NCBI RefSeq assembly: GCF_036325985.1
Contig: NZ_JAUHLI010000003.1
Span: 186,001 to 250,000, forward strand
Length of the DNA stretch: 64,000 bases
Reading direction: 5' to 3'
Source: Alkalimonas cellulosilytica
GTDB taxonomy: Bacteria; Pseudomonadota; Gammaproteobacteria; Enterobacterales; Alteromonadaceae
How positions within the stretch are numbered: the first letter of the stretch is position 1; the number at the start of each line of letters is the position of its first letter. The notes below the pieces were generated by a model. That model was given only the letters and a program-made list of their open reading frames with translations, searched no databases and was not told the origin of the DNA. Below are positions 17,303 through 25,723 of this stretch, one piece after another. The position numbers and the translations under genes were made by a program.

Positions 17303-17953
17303 TTAGCGACTGGCTACTTGTGCCAGCGCATCCTGACACAATCGAGTCACTTTTTGCCAATCACCGGCTGCAATTGCCTCGGTAGGCAACACCCAGGAGC
17401 CGCCAACACAGGCCACATTGGGTAGTGCCAGGTACTCCAAAAAATTCTTTTCGTTGATACCACCGGTCGGGCAAAAGCGCACTTCAGAAAAAGGGCCATG
17501 AATGGATTTCAGAGTCTTAACACCGCCGGCAGCTTCAGCCGGGAAGAATTTAAAATGGGTGTAGCCAAGAGCCAACCCTTCCATCAATTCCGAAATACTG
17601 GCTATACCCGGGATTAATGGAATCACAGAGTCTTTACCTGCCTGCAGAAGCTCGCGGGTCATGCCGGGACTAATCGCAAAACGGGCGCCAGCATCAATGA
17701 CCTGCTGCAATTGTTGTGACGAGGTCACCGTACCGGCACCAACAATGGCTTCGGGAACCTCTTTGCTCAAAAGCCGAATCGCTTCCATGGCAACCGGTGT
17801 GCGTAAGGTCACTTCCAACACCCGTAAACCACCTGCGACCAGTGCCTTAGCCATAGGGACTGCTTCTGCCAAATCATTGATGACTATCACCGGAACTACA
17901 GGGCCCTGCGCAAACAAGGTTGCAGGATCTAATTGCCAATTTTCAAATGCCAT
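17303..17953 (-). CDS. eda: KDPG / 4-hydroxy-2-oxoglutarate aldolase
   Basis: 216 aa, cytoplasmic. It splits 2-keto-3-deoxy-6-phosphogluconate into pyruvate and glyceraldehyde-3-phosphate, the last step specific to the Entner-Doudoroff pathway. The class I aldolase signatures are clear: the catalytic Glu in RVLEVTLRT (E47), the Schiff-base Lys in FKFFPAE (K135), IVGAGTV and PTGGIN. It is the last gene of the zwf-pgl-edd-glk-eda operon, starting 5 bases after the glk stop and followed by a strong terminator. Confidence 0.97.
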   Translation of the reverse strand: MAFENWQLDPATLFAQGPVVPVIVINDLAEAVPMAKALVAGGLRVLEVTLRTPVAMEAIRLLSKEVPEAIVGAGTVTSSQQLQQVIDAGARFAISPGMTRELLQAGKDSVIPLIPGIASISELMEGLALGYTHFKFFPAEAAGGVKTLKSIHGPFSEVRFCPTGGINEKNFLEYLALPNVACVGGSWVLPTEAIAAGDWQKVTRLCQDALAQVASR

Positions 17954-17958
17954 AATGC

Positions 17959-18954
17959 TTACTCGCCCTGAGTTGGTTGTGAAATGGTTTGTTTTAAATA
18001 CAAAGCTGCGCCGGTAAGACCAGGCTGCTCTGCAGTAATCACATAGGTCGGGATAGACTGGTTAAAAGCGGTAAAACGACCTTTTTGTTCAAAGCGACTG
18101 CGAAACTCACTTTGCTCAAGCAGTGGTAGCAACTTTGGAACAATACCACCACCAATGAAAACGCCGCCAGCGGTGCTTAACGTCAGCGCCAGATTGCCGG
18201 CAATGCTGCCAAGGCTGGCAAAAAACTGCGCTATGGTGTCACTAGCCAATGGATTGCTGTTAGCCATCGCCTGCTCCGAAATCGCTGCGGCGCTCAAAGG
18301 CTGAACGGATTTTTGCTGGTAATCAGCCAAAGCCAGGTAGAGATCTTCCAGTCCCGGGCCAGATAACAAGCGCTCTGGAGAAACATGACCATATTTGGCG
18401 CTTAAAAACTGATAAATCGCCCACTCCTGCGGATTGGTTGGAGCCCAATCAACATGACCGCCCTCACCTGGTAACGGCAAATAGCCTTGCTCTGCTAAGG
18501 GCAGCAAGTGACCAACGCCAAGGCCGGTACCAGCACCCAGCACCGCCATGGGTTGATTAGGCTGGGCAGAACCACCACCGATCTGTACACACTCGGCTTG
18601 CACCACGGGCAAGCTCATCGCAACTGCGGTAAAATCATTCATCACCAACAAGCTGGAGAGCTCAAGCTGTTGCTGCATGGCGCGGATGGAGAACTGCCAA
18701 TGAAAGTTGGTCATTTGCACCTGATCGCCCTGCACCGGACAAGCAATGGCAATGGCGACATCCGTTAATGCCTGTAACTGCTGCTCGAGCCGATAATGCT
18801 GAAGTGCATCTGCCAAGGTGGCAAAGTCGGCGCAGCGATACACTTGCACCTGATCCAGGCTTAGATCCTGCAAGTTCACCCGACTAAAGCGAGCATTGGT
18901 GCCACCAATGTCGGCGACAATGGCGTAATGCGCTTTACCCATGCTCGCCTCCAT
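17959..18954 (-). CDS. glk: Glucokinase (ATP-dependent, bacterial Glk family)
   Basis: 331 aa. It phosphorylates glucose to glucose-6-phosphate using ATP. Family features are the N-terminal phosphate loop ADIGGTNARF, the central LVMNDFTAVAMSLP with the catalytic Asp, VLGAGTGLGVGHL, the PGEGGHVDWAP segment with the glucose-binding E-x-GH, and GGVFIGGGI. The first start overlaps the end of edd by 20 bases; the Met four codons later (18942) is also possible and would reduce the overlap. Its place between edd and eda supplies glucose-6-phosphate to Zwf from free glucose. Confidence 0.96.
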   Translation of the reverse strand: MEASMGKAHYAIVADIGGTNARFSRVNLQDLSLDQVQVYRCADFATLADALQHYRLEQQLQALTDVAIAIACPVQGDQVQMTNFHWQFSIRAMQQQLELSSLLVMNDFTAVAMSLPVVQAECVQIGGGSAQPNQPMAVLGAGTGLGVGHLLPLAEQGYLPLPGEGGHVDWAPTNPQEWAIYQFLSAKYGHVSPERLLSGPGLEDLYLALADYQQKSVQPLSAAAISEQAMANSNPLASDTIAQFFASLGSIAGNLALTLSTAGGVFIGGGIVPKLLPLLEQSEFRSRFEQKGRFTAFNQSIPTYVITAEQPGLTGAALYLKQTISQPTQGE

Positions 18955-20785
18955 CGGATGCCAGATGGTCTTCGGTAGAGAACAAGGCGCAGGCCCCCTC
19001 TTCCGCTCCGGTCAGCTGAGCCCGTAACCCGCCAAAGATTTCCCGGCCCATGCCGGCATAGCTTTCGGATAAGTCGATACTTTCTGCCTGACGCTCAGCC
19101 AGCACTTTGCTATCAACCAACAGCTCCAAGACTCCTTTATCAGCATCCACCCGTACCAGATCACCATTGTGCACTTTGGCCAATAAGCCACCTTCAATGG
19201 CTTCTGGAGTCACATGGATAGCGGCAGGTACTTTGCCGGATGCTCCCGACATGCGCCCATCCGTTACCAGAGCCACTTTGAAACCACGATCCTGCAGCAC
19301 ACCGAGCGGCGGCGTTAATTTATGCAGCTCAGGCATCCCAATGGCTTTTGGTCCCTGAAAACGAACCACCACCACACAGTCTTTATTGAGCTCACCAGCC
19401 TTAAAAGCGGCGTCCAGCTCATGCTGACTTGAGAACACCACGGCTGGTGCGGTAATCACCGCAGTTCCTTCCCGCAAAGCGGAGGTTTTCATCACAGCCC
19501 GGCCTAAGTTGCCGGAAAGCACTTCCAGGCCACCATGATGCTTGAAGGGAGTCGCAGCGGAGGTTAATACTTGCGGATCCAACGACTCAGTCGGCCCATC
19601 TACCCAGACTAATTGACCATCCTGCATCACAGGCACCTGGGTATAACGACGCAAACCAAAGCCAGCGACCGTCTGCACATCTTCGTGCAGCAAGCCTTCA
19701 TCCAGCAAGGTGCGGATAAGATACGCCATGCCGCCAGCCTGTTGAAAGTGGTTGATATCGGCCTGGCCATTCGGATAAATCCGGGTAATCAGTGGAGTGA
19801 CACTGGAAAGCTCGGCAAAGTCATCCCAATTAATTAAAAAGCCAGCAGAGCGGGCAACCGCAATCAGGTGCATGGTGTGATTGGTAGAGCCGCCGGTCGC
19901 AAGCAGACCGACCAATCCATTGACAATGGATTTGGCATCGACCAATTTACCGATAGGCAGGTAGTCCGTCCCCAGATCGGTTAAACGGGTAACCTGACGG
20001 GTCGCAGCTTTGGTCAGCTCATCTCTGAGTTCTGTACCAGGATTGACGAAAGAAGAGCCAGGCAAGTGCAGCCCCATCATTTCAACCACCAGCTGATTGG
20101 AGTTGGCCGTGCCATAGAAGGTACAGGTACCCGCCGAATGATAGGATGCAGCCTCCGCCTCCAGCAACTCTTCTTTGCTTGCTTTACCCTCAGCAAATAA
20201 CTGGCGAACCCTGGCTTTTTCCTTGTTAGGGATACCGGAAGGCATAGGCCCTGCCGGCACAAACACAAAAGGTAAATGACCAAAGCTAAAAGCGGCTATC
20301 AGTAAGCCAGGCACGATCTTATCGCAAATACCCAGCATCAAACCGCCATCAAACATATTGTGCGATAAACCGACCGCTGCTGCCATAGCAATGATATCGC
20401 GGCTCATCAAACTCAGCTCCATACCAGGTTGGCCCTGAGTCACGCCGTCACACATCGCTGGCACGCCACCGGCAAACTGGGCAACACTCCCGACTTCATT
20501 CGCCGCCGCTTTGATCAACGCCGGGTAATGTTCATAGGGTTGATGCGCGGATAACATATCGTTGTACGAGGAAATAATACCAATATTGGCTTTGGTCAGG
20601 CTGCGCAAATCGGATTTGTCCTGCTTGCCACAGGCAGCAAAGCCATGCGCAAGGTTACCGCACGATAAGGTGCCGCGGTGTGGGCCTTTTAAACGGGCCT
20701 TTTCAATCCGGGCCAAATAGACCGCACGGCTGCGCTCACTACGGGCGGCAATCCGATCGGTAACTTTTTGAATGACAGGGTGCAT
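18935..20785 (-). CDS. edd: Phosphogluconate dehydratase
   Basis: 616 aa, close to the usual 600-610. It dehydrates 6-phosphogluconate to KDPG. It is an iron-sulfur dehydratase of the IlvD/Edd family: SCGNLAHGFAACGKQDK early on holds cluster-type cysteines, GGVPAMCDGVTQGQPGMELS and MFDGGLMLGICDKI supply further conserved Cys and acidic residues, and GLLATGGSTNHTMH and DGRMSGASGKVPAA are family blocks. The next gene upstream, pgl, ends 9 bases before this start, and glk overlaps its 3' end, so translation is probably coupled. Confidence 0.97.
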   Translation of the reverse strand: MHPVIQKVTDRIAARSERSRAVYLARIEKARLKGPHRGTLSCGNLAHGFAACGKQDKSDLRSLTKANIGIISSYNDMLSAHQPYEHYPALIKAAANEVGSVAQFAGGVPAMCDGVTQGQPGMELSLMSRDIIAMAAAVGLSHNMFDGGLMLGICDKIVPGLLIAAFSFGHLPFVFVPAGPMPSGIPNKEKARVRQLFAEGKASKEELLEAEAASYHSAGTCTFYGTANSNQLVVEMMGLHLPGSSFVNPGTELRDELTKAATRQVTRLTDLGTDYLPIGKLVDAKSIVNGLVGLLATGGSTNHTMHLIAVARSAGFLINWDDFAELSSVTPLITRIYPNGQADINHFQQAGGMAYLIRTLLDEGLLHEDVQTVAGFGLRRYTQVPVMQDGQLVWVDGPTESLDPQVLTSAATPFKHHGGLEVLSGNLGRAVMKTSALREGTAVITAPAVVFSSQHELDAAFKAGELNKDCVVVVRFQGPKAIGMPELHKLTPPLGVLQDRGFKVALVTDGRMSGASGKVPAAIHVTPEAIEGGLLAKVHNGDLVRVDADKGVLELLVDSKVLAERQAESIDLSESYAGMGREIFGGLRAQLTGAEEGACALFSTEDHLASDGGEHG

Positions 20786-20794
20786 AGGAAACCT

Positions 20795-21484
20795 CTATTC
20801 GGTAGCAAACATCACCTGGATATCAACACAGGGATGGTGTAAAAAAGCGCGGACAGGCATCTGCATCACATCATCGCCGGCTACGGCCTGATTCAGTACC
20901 GGCAATTTGCCATCGCCTACCAAATGCAAAAATAAGTGCCGCGTGTTCAGCAAGCGCTGTTTGGATAGTGACATCCGCTGATAAGGCGCAGTGGTTGGAT
21001 TTACCGCCAGAGCATCCTTACTGGTCGCCAGGCCTTCAGCCAGTTCCTGACTGCATGGAAATAAAGAGGCGGTATGACCATCCTCGCCCATACCCAGGAT
21101 CACCGCATCAAAAGTCGGGATGACTGTCAGCCGCTGGTTAATGGCATCTGCACCAGCTTCGGCTTGCGCATCATCCGTGACCAGGCTGATAAAGTTGGCC
21201 GCACTGGCCTTATCCTGCAGCAACACCGACTTCACCAGCCGCTCATTGCTGTCTTTGGCATCCGGCGCCAGCCAGCGGTCATCCGCCAGCGTTATGGTGA
21301 CTTTAGACCAGGGCAACTCGGTGCCAGCCAGATAGCTGAACAATGCTTGTGGCGTTCTGCCGCCAGATACAGCAAGATAAGCATGGCCGCGTTCGGCAAT
21401 GCCGGCTTTTAGCAAAGCAATTAAGCGCTCGGCAAAATCACGATTGAGGGCTGTACTGTTTTCAAACCGATGAAATTGCATCAT
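20795..21484 (-). CDS. pgl: 6-phosphogluconolactonase
   Basis: 229 aa. It hydrolyses 6-phosphogluconolactone made by Zwf. It is of the DevB/SOL type: YLAVSGGRTPQALFSYLA, the VTITLADDRWLAPDAKDSNE stretch, and FDAVILGMGEDGHTASLFPC with the catalytic GMGEDGHTASLFP motif. The start could be either of two adjacent Met codons. It begins 5 bases after the zwf stop and ends 9 bases before edd, which fixes it in the operon. Confidence 0.96.
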   Translation of the reverse strand: MMQFHRFENSTALNRDFAERLIALLKAGIAERGHAYLAVSGGRTPQALFSYLAGTELPWSKVTITLADDRWLAPDAKDSNERLVKSVLLQDKASAANFISLVTDDAQAEAGADAINQRLTVIPTFDAVILGMGEDGHTASLFPCSQELAEGLATSKDALAVNPTTAPYQRMSLSKQRLLNTRHLFLHLVGDGKLPVLNQAVAGDDVMQMPVRAFLHHPCVDIQVMFATE

Positions 21485-21489
21485 CTCTC

Positions 21490-22956
21490 CTATTCATCCC
21501 AGTTGCGGTCATCACGCGCCAACAGCGAAATGGCGGAAACCGGGCCCCAGCTTCCCGCCTGATAGCTTTTGGGTGGCTCACCGGTCGATTTCCAGGCCTC
21601 TAAAATACCATCAACCCAACGCCAGGCGTGCTCTACCTCATCACGACGCACAAACAGATACTGATTACCGAGCATGGCTTCGAGCAACAAGCGCTCATAG
21701 GCATCAGCAATCCGTTTTGAACTGAAGGTTTCATCAAAACTTAGATCCAGCTTGGTTTGACGCAGCTGCATGCTTTCGCCAAGACCAGGGATCTTATTCA
21801 TCACCTGCACCTCAACGCCCTCGTCCGGCTGCAGACGGATAATCAGCTTGTTGGCTGGCAATTGTTTGTAGGTTTCATGAAAAATGTTGTGTGGCTGGGG
21901 TTTGAAGCTAATCACCACTTCACTGCGCTTTTCCGGCATCCGCTTGCCGGTGCGCAAGTAAAATGGTACGCCAGCCCAGCGCCAGTTATCGATATCGACT
22001 TTAATCGCGACAAAGGTTTCGGTGCTACTGTTATTGCGCGAGCCTTCCTCATCCAGGTAGCCCGGTACAGCGCCGCCGGCCACATAACCACCGGCGTACT
22101 GGCCGCGCACCGTTTTTTCATGCACATTGCTGATATCAATCGGCCGCAATGCTTTGAGTACCTTCAACTTCTCATCCCGGATGCTGTCAGCATCAAGGCG
22201 TGCTGGTGGCTCCATCGCAATCAGCGTCAGCACCTGCAACAAATGGTTCTGCACCATATCACGCATCTGGCCGGCATCGTCGTAATAACTCCAGCGCCCT
22301 TCTACGCCAACCTCTTCAGCCACCGTGATCTGAACATGATCAATGGCATTGTGATCCCAGTTGGAAGCAAAAATGGCATTGGCAAATCGAAGAGCCAGCA
22401 GATTTAATACCGTTTCTTTGCCCAAGTAGTGATCAATGCGATACACCTGACATTCTTGGAAGTATTGTGCGACTTGCTCATTGATTTGACGGGACGACTC
22501 CAGATCATGGCCAATGGGCTTTTCGAGCACCACACGGGCAGGCTCTGCTGCCAAACCGGCAGAGTGCAAACCGGCACAAATCGATGCAAATAAGGCTGGT
22601 GGAGTGGCAAAATAACTGACGGGGATCCGTTGGTCGCAATCCACTACAGCACTGAGCTTCTGATAGTCGGCCGCAGCCGTTAAATCCAATTGCACATAAA
22701 TCAGACGCTGCTCGAAACGTTGCCATACCGTTTCATCGATCGGCTCTTTCTTAATAAAGGTTTCCAGATTCTTACGTACCAGCTGTTGATAAGCCGTTTG
22801 CTCCAGTTCATCTCTGGCAATACCAATCACCCGGCTGTCATCATGCATTAAACCAGCTTTTTCCAGCTGATACAGCGCTGGCAATAGTTTACGACGAGCC
22901 AGATCGCCTTTGGTACCGAATAACAGAAGATCACAGGCTTTTGCTGCTGATGACAT
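21490..22956 (-). CDS. zwf: Glucose-6-phosphate 1-dehydrogenase
   Basis: 488 aa. It oxidises glucose-6-phosphate to the lactone, reducing NADP+ (or NAD+), and is the entry to the Entner-Doudoroff and pentose phosphate routes. The nucleotide-binding turn is FGTKGDLARRKLLPALY, the substrate and catalytic motif RIDHYLGKE is intact, and EEVGVEGRWSYYD, PFYLRTGKRM and the C-terminal HAWRWVD are family features. First gene of the operon. Its upstream region, shared with divergent hexR, holds a palindromic HexR box at 23039-23055 and a shorter palindrome in the leader at 22978-22989. Confidence 0.98.
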   Translation of the reverse strand: MSSAAKACDLLLFGTKGDLARRKLLPALYQLEKAGLMHDDSRVIGIARDELEQTAYQQLVRKNLETFIKKEPIDETVWQRFEQRLIYVQLDLTAAADYQKLSAVVDCDQRIPVSYFATPPALFASICAGLHSAGLAAEPARVVLEKPIGHDLESSRQINEQVAQYFQECQVYRIDHYLGKETVLNLLALRFANAIFASNWDHNAIDHVQITVAEEVGVEGRWSYYDDAGQMRDMVQNHLLQVLTLIAMEPPARLDADSIRDEKLKVLKALRPIDISNVHEKTVRGQYAGGYVAGGAVPGYLDEEGSRNNSSTETFVAIKVDIDNWRWAGVPFYLRTGKRMPEKRSEVVISFKPQPHNIFHETYKQLPANKLIIRLQPDEGVEVQVMNKIPGLGESMQLRQTKLDLSFDETFSSKRIADAYERLLLEAMLGNQYLFVRRDEVEHAWRWVDGILEAWKSTGEPPKSYQAGSWGPVSAISLLARDDRNWDE

Positions 22957-23038
22957 AATTTAGTCCCGTTCTAAAGATGTAATTTTACAACAACCTCCGC
23001 ATACTAACGCAGCATTTCGGCGTTGTAAACCCGACTTA

Positions 23039-23055
23039 TTGTAATTTAATTACAA
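23039..23055. promoter_or_regulatory. HexR operator between zwf and hexR
   Basis: TTGTAATTTAATTACAA: two perfect 8-base arms around a central T. It matches the known gammaproteobacterial HexR motif (TGTAAT-W-AAATTACA type). Its place in the 264-base divergent zwf/hexR gap lets HexR control the Entner-Doudoroff operon and probably itself; release occurs on KDPG binding in studied species. Confidence 0.88.
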
Positions 23056-23220
23056 ATATGCTTAAGTAACCTATTATACGCCCAGTAAGCGGCTTTTATA
23101 ACGGCTGCAGCGTTCAACTGTGGTAAAATAAATACTTTTCTGTAACCGGGTTTGGATGTATAACAACCACTATTACACCGGCTCGGCGACAGTTAAGGTC
23201 GCACAACCAGGAAGCATGAA

Positions 23221-24078
23221 ATGAATGTACTTGAAAAAATAGTCAACAGTGTCGCTAACTTCAGCAAGTCTGAGCGTAAAGTCGCTGAAGTTATCCTGGC
23301 CAACCCGCAAACCACCATTCATAGCAGTATAGCTGCTTTGGCTAAAATGGCGGATGTCAGCGAACCGACCGTCAACCGTTTTTGCCGTCGTCTTGATACC
23401 AAAGGCTTCCCGGATTTTAAGCTGCATCTGGCGCAAAGTCTCGCCAACGGTACCCCTTATGTGAACCGGCATGTTGAAGAGGAAGATGGCCCGGAGGCCT
23501 ACACAGCAAAAATCTTTGAGTCCACCATGGCAGCGCTGGACTCAGCCCGCCACAATGTTGATATCAACACCATCAACCGTGCCGTTGATGTCTTAACTCA
23601 AGCCAAGAAAATTTCTTTCTTTGGCTTAGGGGCATCAGCCTCGGTCGCGCATGATGCGCAAAACAAGTTCTTTCGTTTTAATGTGCCGGTGGTCTGTTTT
23701 GACGACATCGTGATGCAGCGGATGTCTGCTATTAATAGTGCCGAAGGTGATGTCGTGGTTTGCATCAGCCACACTGGCCGCACCAAAAACCTGTGTGATA
23801 TTGCAGCCATTGCCCGCGAGAATGATGCAACGGTGATAGGCATTACTGCTTATGACAGTCCGCTGGCGCGTGAATGCACCCTGGTGCTGTCACTGGATGT
23901 GCCGGAGGATACTGATATGTACATGCCAATGGCCTCCAGGGTCGCCCAATTGGTGCTGATTGATATCCTGGCAACTGGATTTACCCTACGCCGGGGCTCA
24001 AAATTCAGGGAAAACCTGAAAAAAGTAAAAGATAGCTTACGTGGTTCCCGCTTTGAGAAGAAAGACTTCCCAGCTTAA
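23221..24078 (+). CDS. hexR: Transcriptional regulator HexR (RpiR family)
   Basis: 285 aa. An N-terminal RpiR-type helix-turn-helix (about 1-77, with SERKVAEVILANP and ADVSEPTVNRFCRRLDTKGFPDFKL) is followed by a SIS sugar-phosphate binding domain (about 128-260, with ISFFGLGASASVAHDAQNKF and VCISHTGRTKNL). In Shewanella, Vibrio and Pseudomonas relatives HexR senses KDPG and represses or activates central carbon genes. Divergence from zwf, and boxes before both zwf and pyk, support the same role here. The start has AGGA about 8 bases upstream. A hairpin follows at 24087. Confidence 0.96.
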   Translation: MNVLEKIVNSVANFSKSERKVAEVILANPQTTIHSSIAALAKMADVSEPTVNRFCRRLDTKGFPDFKLHLAQSLANGTPYVNRHVEEEDGPEAYTAKIFESTMAALDSARHNVDINTINRAVDVLTQAKKISFFGLGASASVAHDAQNKFFRFNVPVVCFDDIVMQRMSAINSAEGDVVVCISHTGRTKNLCDIAAIARENDATVIGITAYDSPLARECTLVLSLDVPEDTDMYMPMASRVAQLVLIDILATGFTLRRGSKFRENLKKVKDSLRGSRFEKKDFPA

Positions 24079-24086
24079 ATAACGGT

Positions 24087-24116
24087 AGCAACTGGCAGCA
24101 GAGCTTGTCAGTTGTT
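24087..24116 (+). terminator. Probable hexR terminator
   Basis: AGCAACTGGCA (24087-24097) pairs with TGTCAGTTGTT (24106-24116) with two G-U pairs and an 8-base loop, followed by a T-rich run (GTTATTTATTTTC). It lies 8 bases after the hexR stop, before the pyk promoter region. Confidence 0.6.
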
Positions 24117-24157
24117 GTTATTTATTTTCTTACTATTTTGGTAGTCGCGCTGTATTC

Positions 24158-24172
24158 TGTAATAAAATTACA
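24158..24172. promoter_or_regulatory. HexR operator upstream of pyk
   Basis: TGTAATAAAATTACA, the same 15-base motif as the zwf box with one imperfect position, lies 44 bases before the pyk start codon. It implies HexR control of pyruvate kinase separately from the zwf operon. Confidence 0.82.
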
Positions 24173-24216
24173 TTACACTATCAGGAATCGTTCATTCCCA
24201 CATCCAGGAGCAATTG

Positions 24217-25653
24217 ATGCCAAGAAGAACTAAAATTGTCGCGACCCTAGGCCCGGCTACCAATACCGAAGCAGCAATTGAACAACTGATCCGCAAAGGC
24301 GCCACAGTTTTTCGTTTCAATTTTTCTCATGGCTCTGCCGATGATCATCGCCAACGCGCCGCCATGGTGCGCGCTGCGGCCAACAAAACTGGCTCGCACG
24401 TGGCTATTTTAGGTGACTTGCAAGGCCCTAAAATTCGCGTCTCTACCTTTGCAGAAAGCTCGGTAGTGTTAAAAGCAGACCAGCCCTTTTTGTTGGATGC
24501 CAGCCTGCCCAAAGGAGCGGGTAATGCGGAACAGGTTGGGATTGATTACAAAGAACTGCCAAAGGATGTACAGCCAGGCGATATTTTGTTGCTGGATGAT
24601 GGCCGTATTCAATTGCAGGTCACAAGCGTCGATGGGAGCAAAGTTCATACCAAAGTCACCGTTGCCGGTAAGCTGAGTAACAACAAAGGCATCAACCGTC
24701 AGGGGGGCGGTTTAACGGCCCCTGCCCTGACCGACAAAGACAGAGCAGACATCAAGCTGGCTGCAGAAATTGACGTTGACTATCTGGCAGTCTCATTTCC
24801 ACGCTGTGGTGATGACTTGCGACTGGCCCGCGAACTGGCTTTGGCTGCCGGCTCTGAAGCACGTATCATGGCAAAAATTGAGCGCGCCGAAGCTGTAGCA
24901 GATAACGAAACGCTGGATGACATCATTTTGGCATCGGATGCCGTGATGGTTGCTCGCGGTGATTTGGGGGTTGAAATTGGCGATGCGGAGCTGGTTGGTC
25001 AGCAAAAGCGCATTATTGCCCGCAGTCGTCAGCTTAATCGCATTGTGATCACCGCTACCCAGATGATGGAGTCGATGATTGAGAGTCCGATGCCTACCCG
25101 GGCCGAAGTGATGGACGTTGCTAATGCGGTTTTGGATGGCACCGATGCGGTGATGCTCTCTGCCGAGACGGCTGCCGGCTCTTACCCGACGGAAACCGTC
25201 GATGCAATGGCACGCGTTTGTATTGGGGCAGAAAAGCACCCCAGCATTAAGGTTTCCAAACACCGGATGGAGGAAACCTTTGGTGATGTCAGTGAAACCA
25301 TTGCCATGTCCGCAATGTATGCCGCCAATCACTTGCCTGGTATTAAAGCCATTATTGCCTTAACCGAGTCTGGCTACACCGCCAAACTGATGTCACGCAT
25401 TACCTCCACCCAACCGATTTATGCGTTATCGCGTCATCAAAAAACCCTGAATAAACTGGCTTTGTATCGCGGTGTCTACCCTGCTTTCTTTGATACCCGC
25501 GCAATTCCTGCCAATGAACTGGCACACAGTGCTATTCAGTGCATTGCCAGTACCGCAGGCTTAAAAAGTGGCGATTTGGTGATGCTGACCCATGGCGATC
25601 AAATGGAAACCATTGGCGCATCCAATACCTGCAAAATCGTACAGGTTAAGTAA
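24217..25653 (+). CDS. pyk: Pyruvate kinase
   Basis: 478 aa from the ATG at 24217, which has AGGAG six bases upstream; a TTG one codon earlier is unlikely. It transfers phosphate from phosphoenolpyruvate to ADP. Clear features: RRTKIVATLGPA at the N-terminus, FRFNFSHG, DLQGPKIR, LDDGRI, the B-domain insertion, the catalytic region IMAKIERAEAV, DAVMVARGDLGVEIG, TATQMMESM and AVMLSAETAAG. The C-terminal domain resembles the type II (PykA-like) enzyme. It is a single gene behind a HexR box and before the terminator at 25691, ending the shared lower path for both Entner-Doudoroff and EMP flux. Confidence 0.96.
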   Translation: MPRRTKIVATLGPATNTEAAIEQLIRKGATVFRFNFSHGSADDHRQRAAMVRAAANKTGSHVAILGDLQGPKIRVSTFAESSVVLKADQPFLLDASLPKGAGNAEQVGIDYKELPKDVQPGDILLLDDGRIQLQVTSVDGSKVHTKVTVAGKLSNNKGINRQGGGLTAPALTDKDRADIKLAAEIDVDYLAVSFPRCGDDLRLARELALAAGSEARIMAKIERAEAVADNETLDDIILASDAVMVARGDLGVEIGDAELVGQQKRIIARSRQLNRIVITATQMMESMIESPMPTRAEVMDVANAVLDGTDAVMLSAETAAGSYPTETVDAMARVCIGAEKHPSIKVSKHRMEETFGDVSETIAMSAMYAANHLPGIKAIIALTESGYTAKLMSRITSTQPIYALSRHQKTLNKLALYRGVYPAFFDTRAIPANELAHSAIQCIASTAGLKSGDLVMLTHGDQMETIGASNTCKIVQVK

Positions 25654-25690
25654 GCACAAATATGCTACTAACATGACGACCAGCTACACC

Positions 25691-25723
25691 AAAGGCCGCA
25701 GCTACAAACTGCGGCCTTTTTGT
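25691..25723. terminator. Terminator after pyk, overlapping the end of the convergent gene
   Basis: AAAGGCCGCAG (25691-25701) and CTGCGGCCTTT (25709-25719) with loop CTACAAA, then a T run. Strong rho-independent shape for pyk. The loop contains the complement of the TAG stop of the convergent EamA gene. Confidence 0.88.

Noticed and set aside
21757..22407. Open frame antisense to zwf (216 codons)
   Set aside because: It is the complement of the conserved zwf coding sequence; no start signal or motif supports it.
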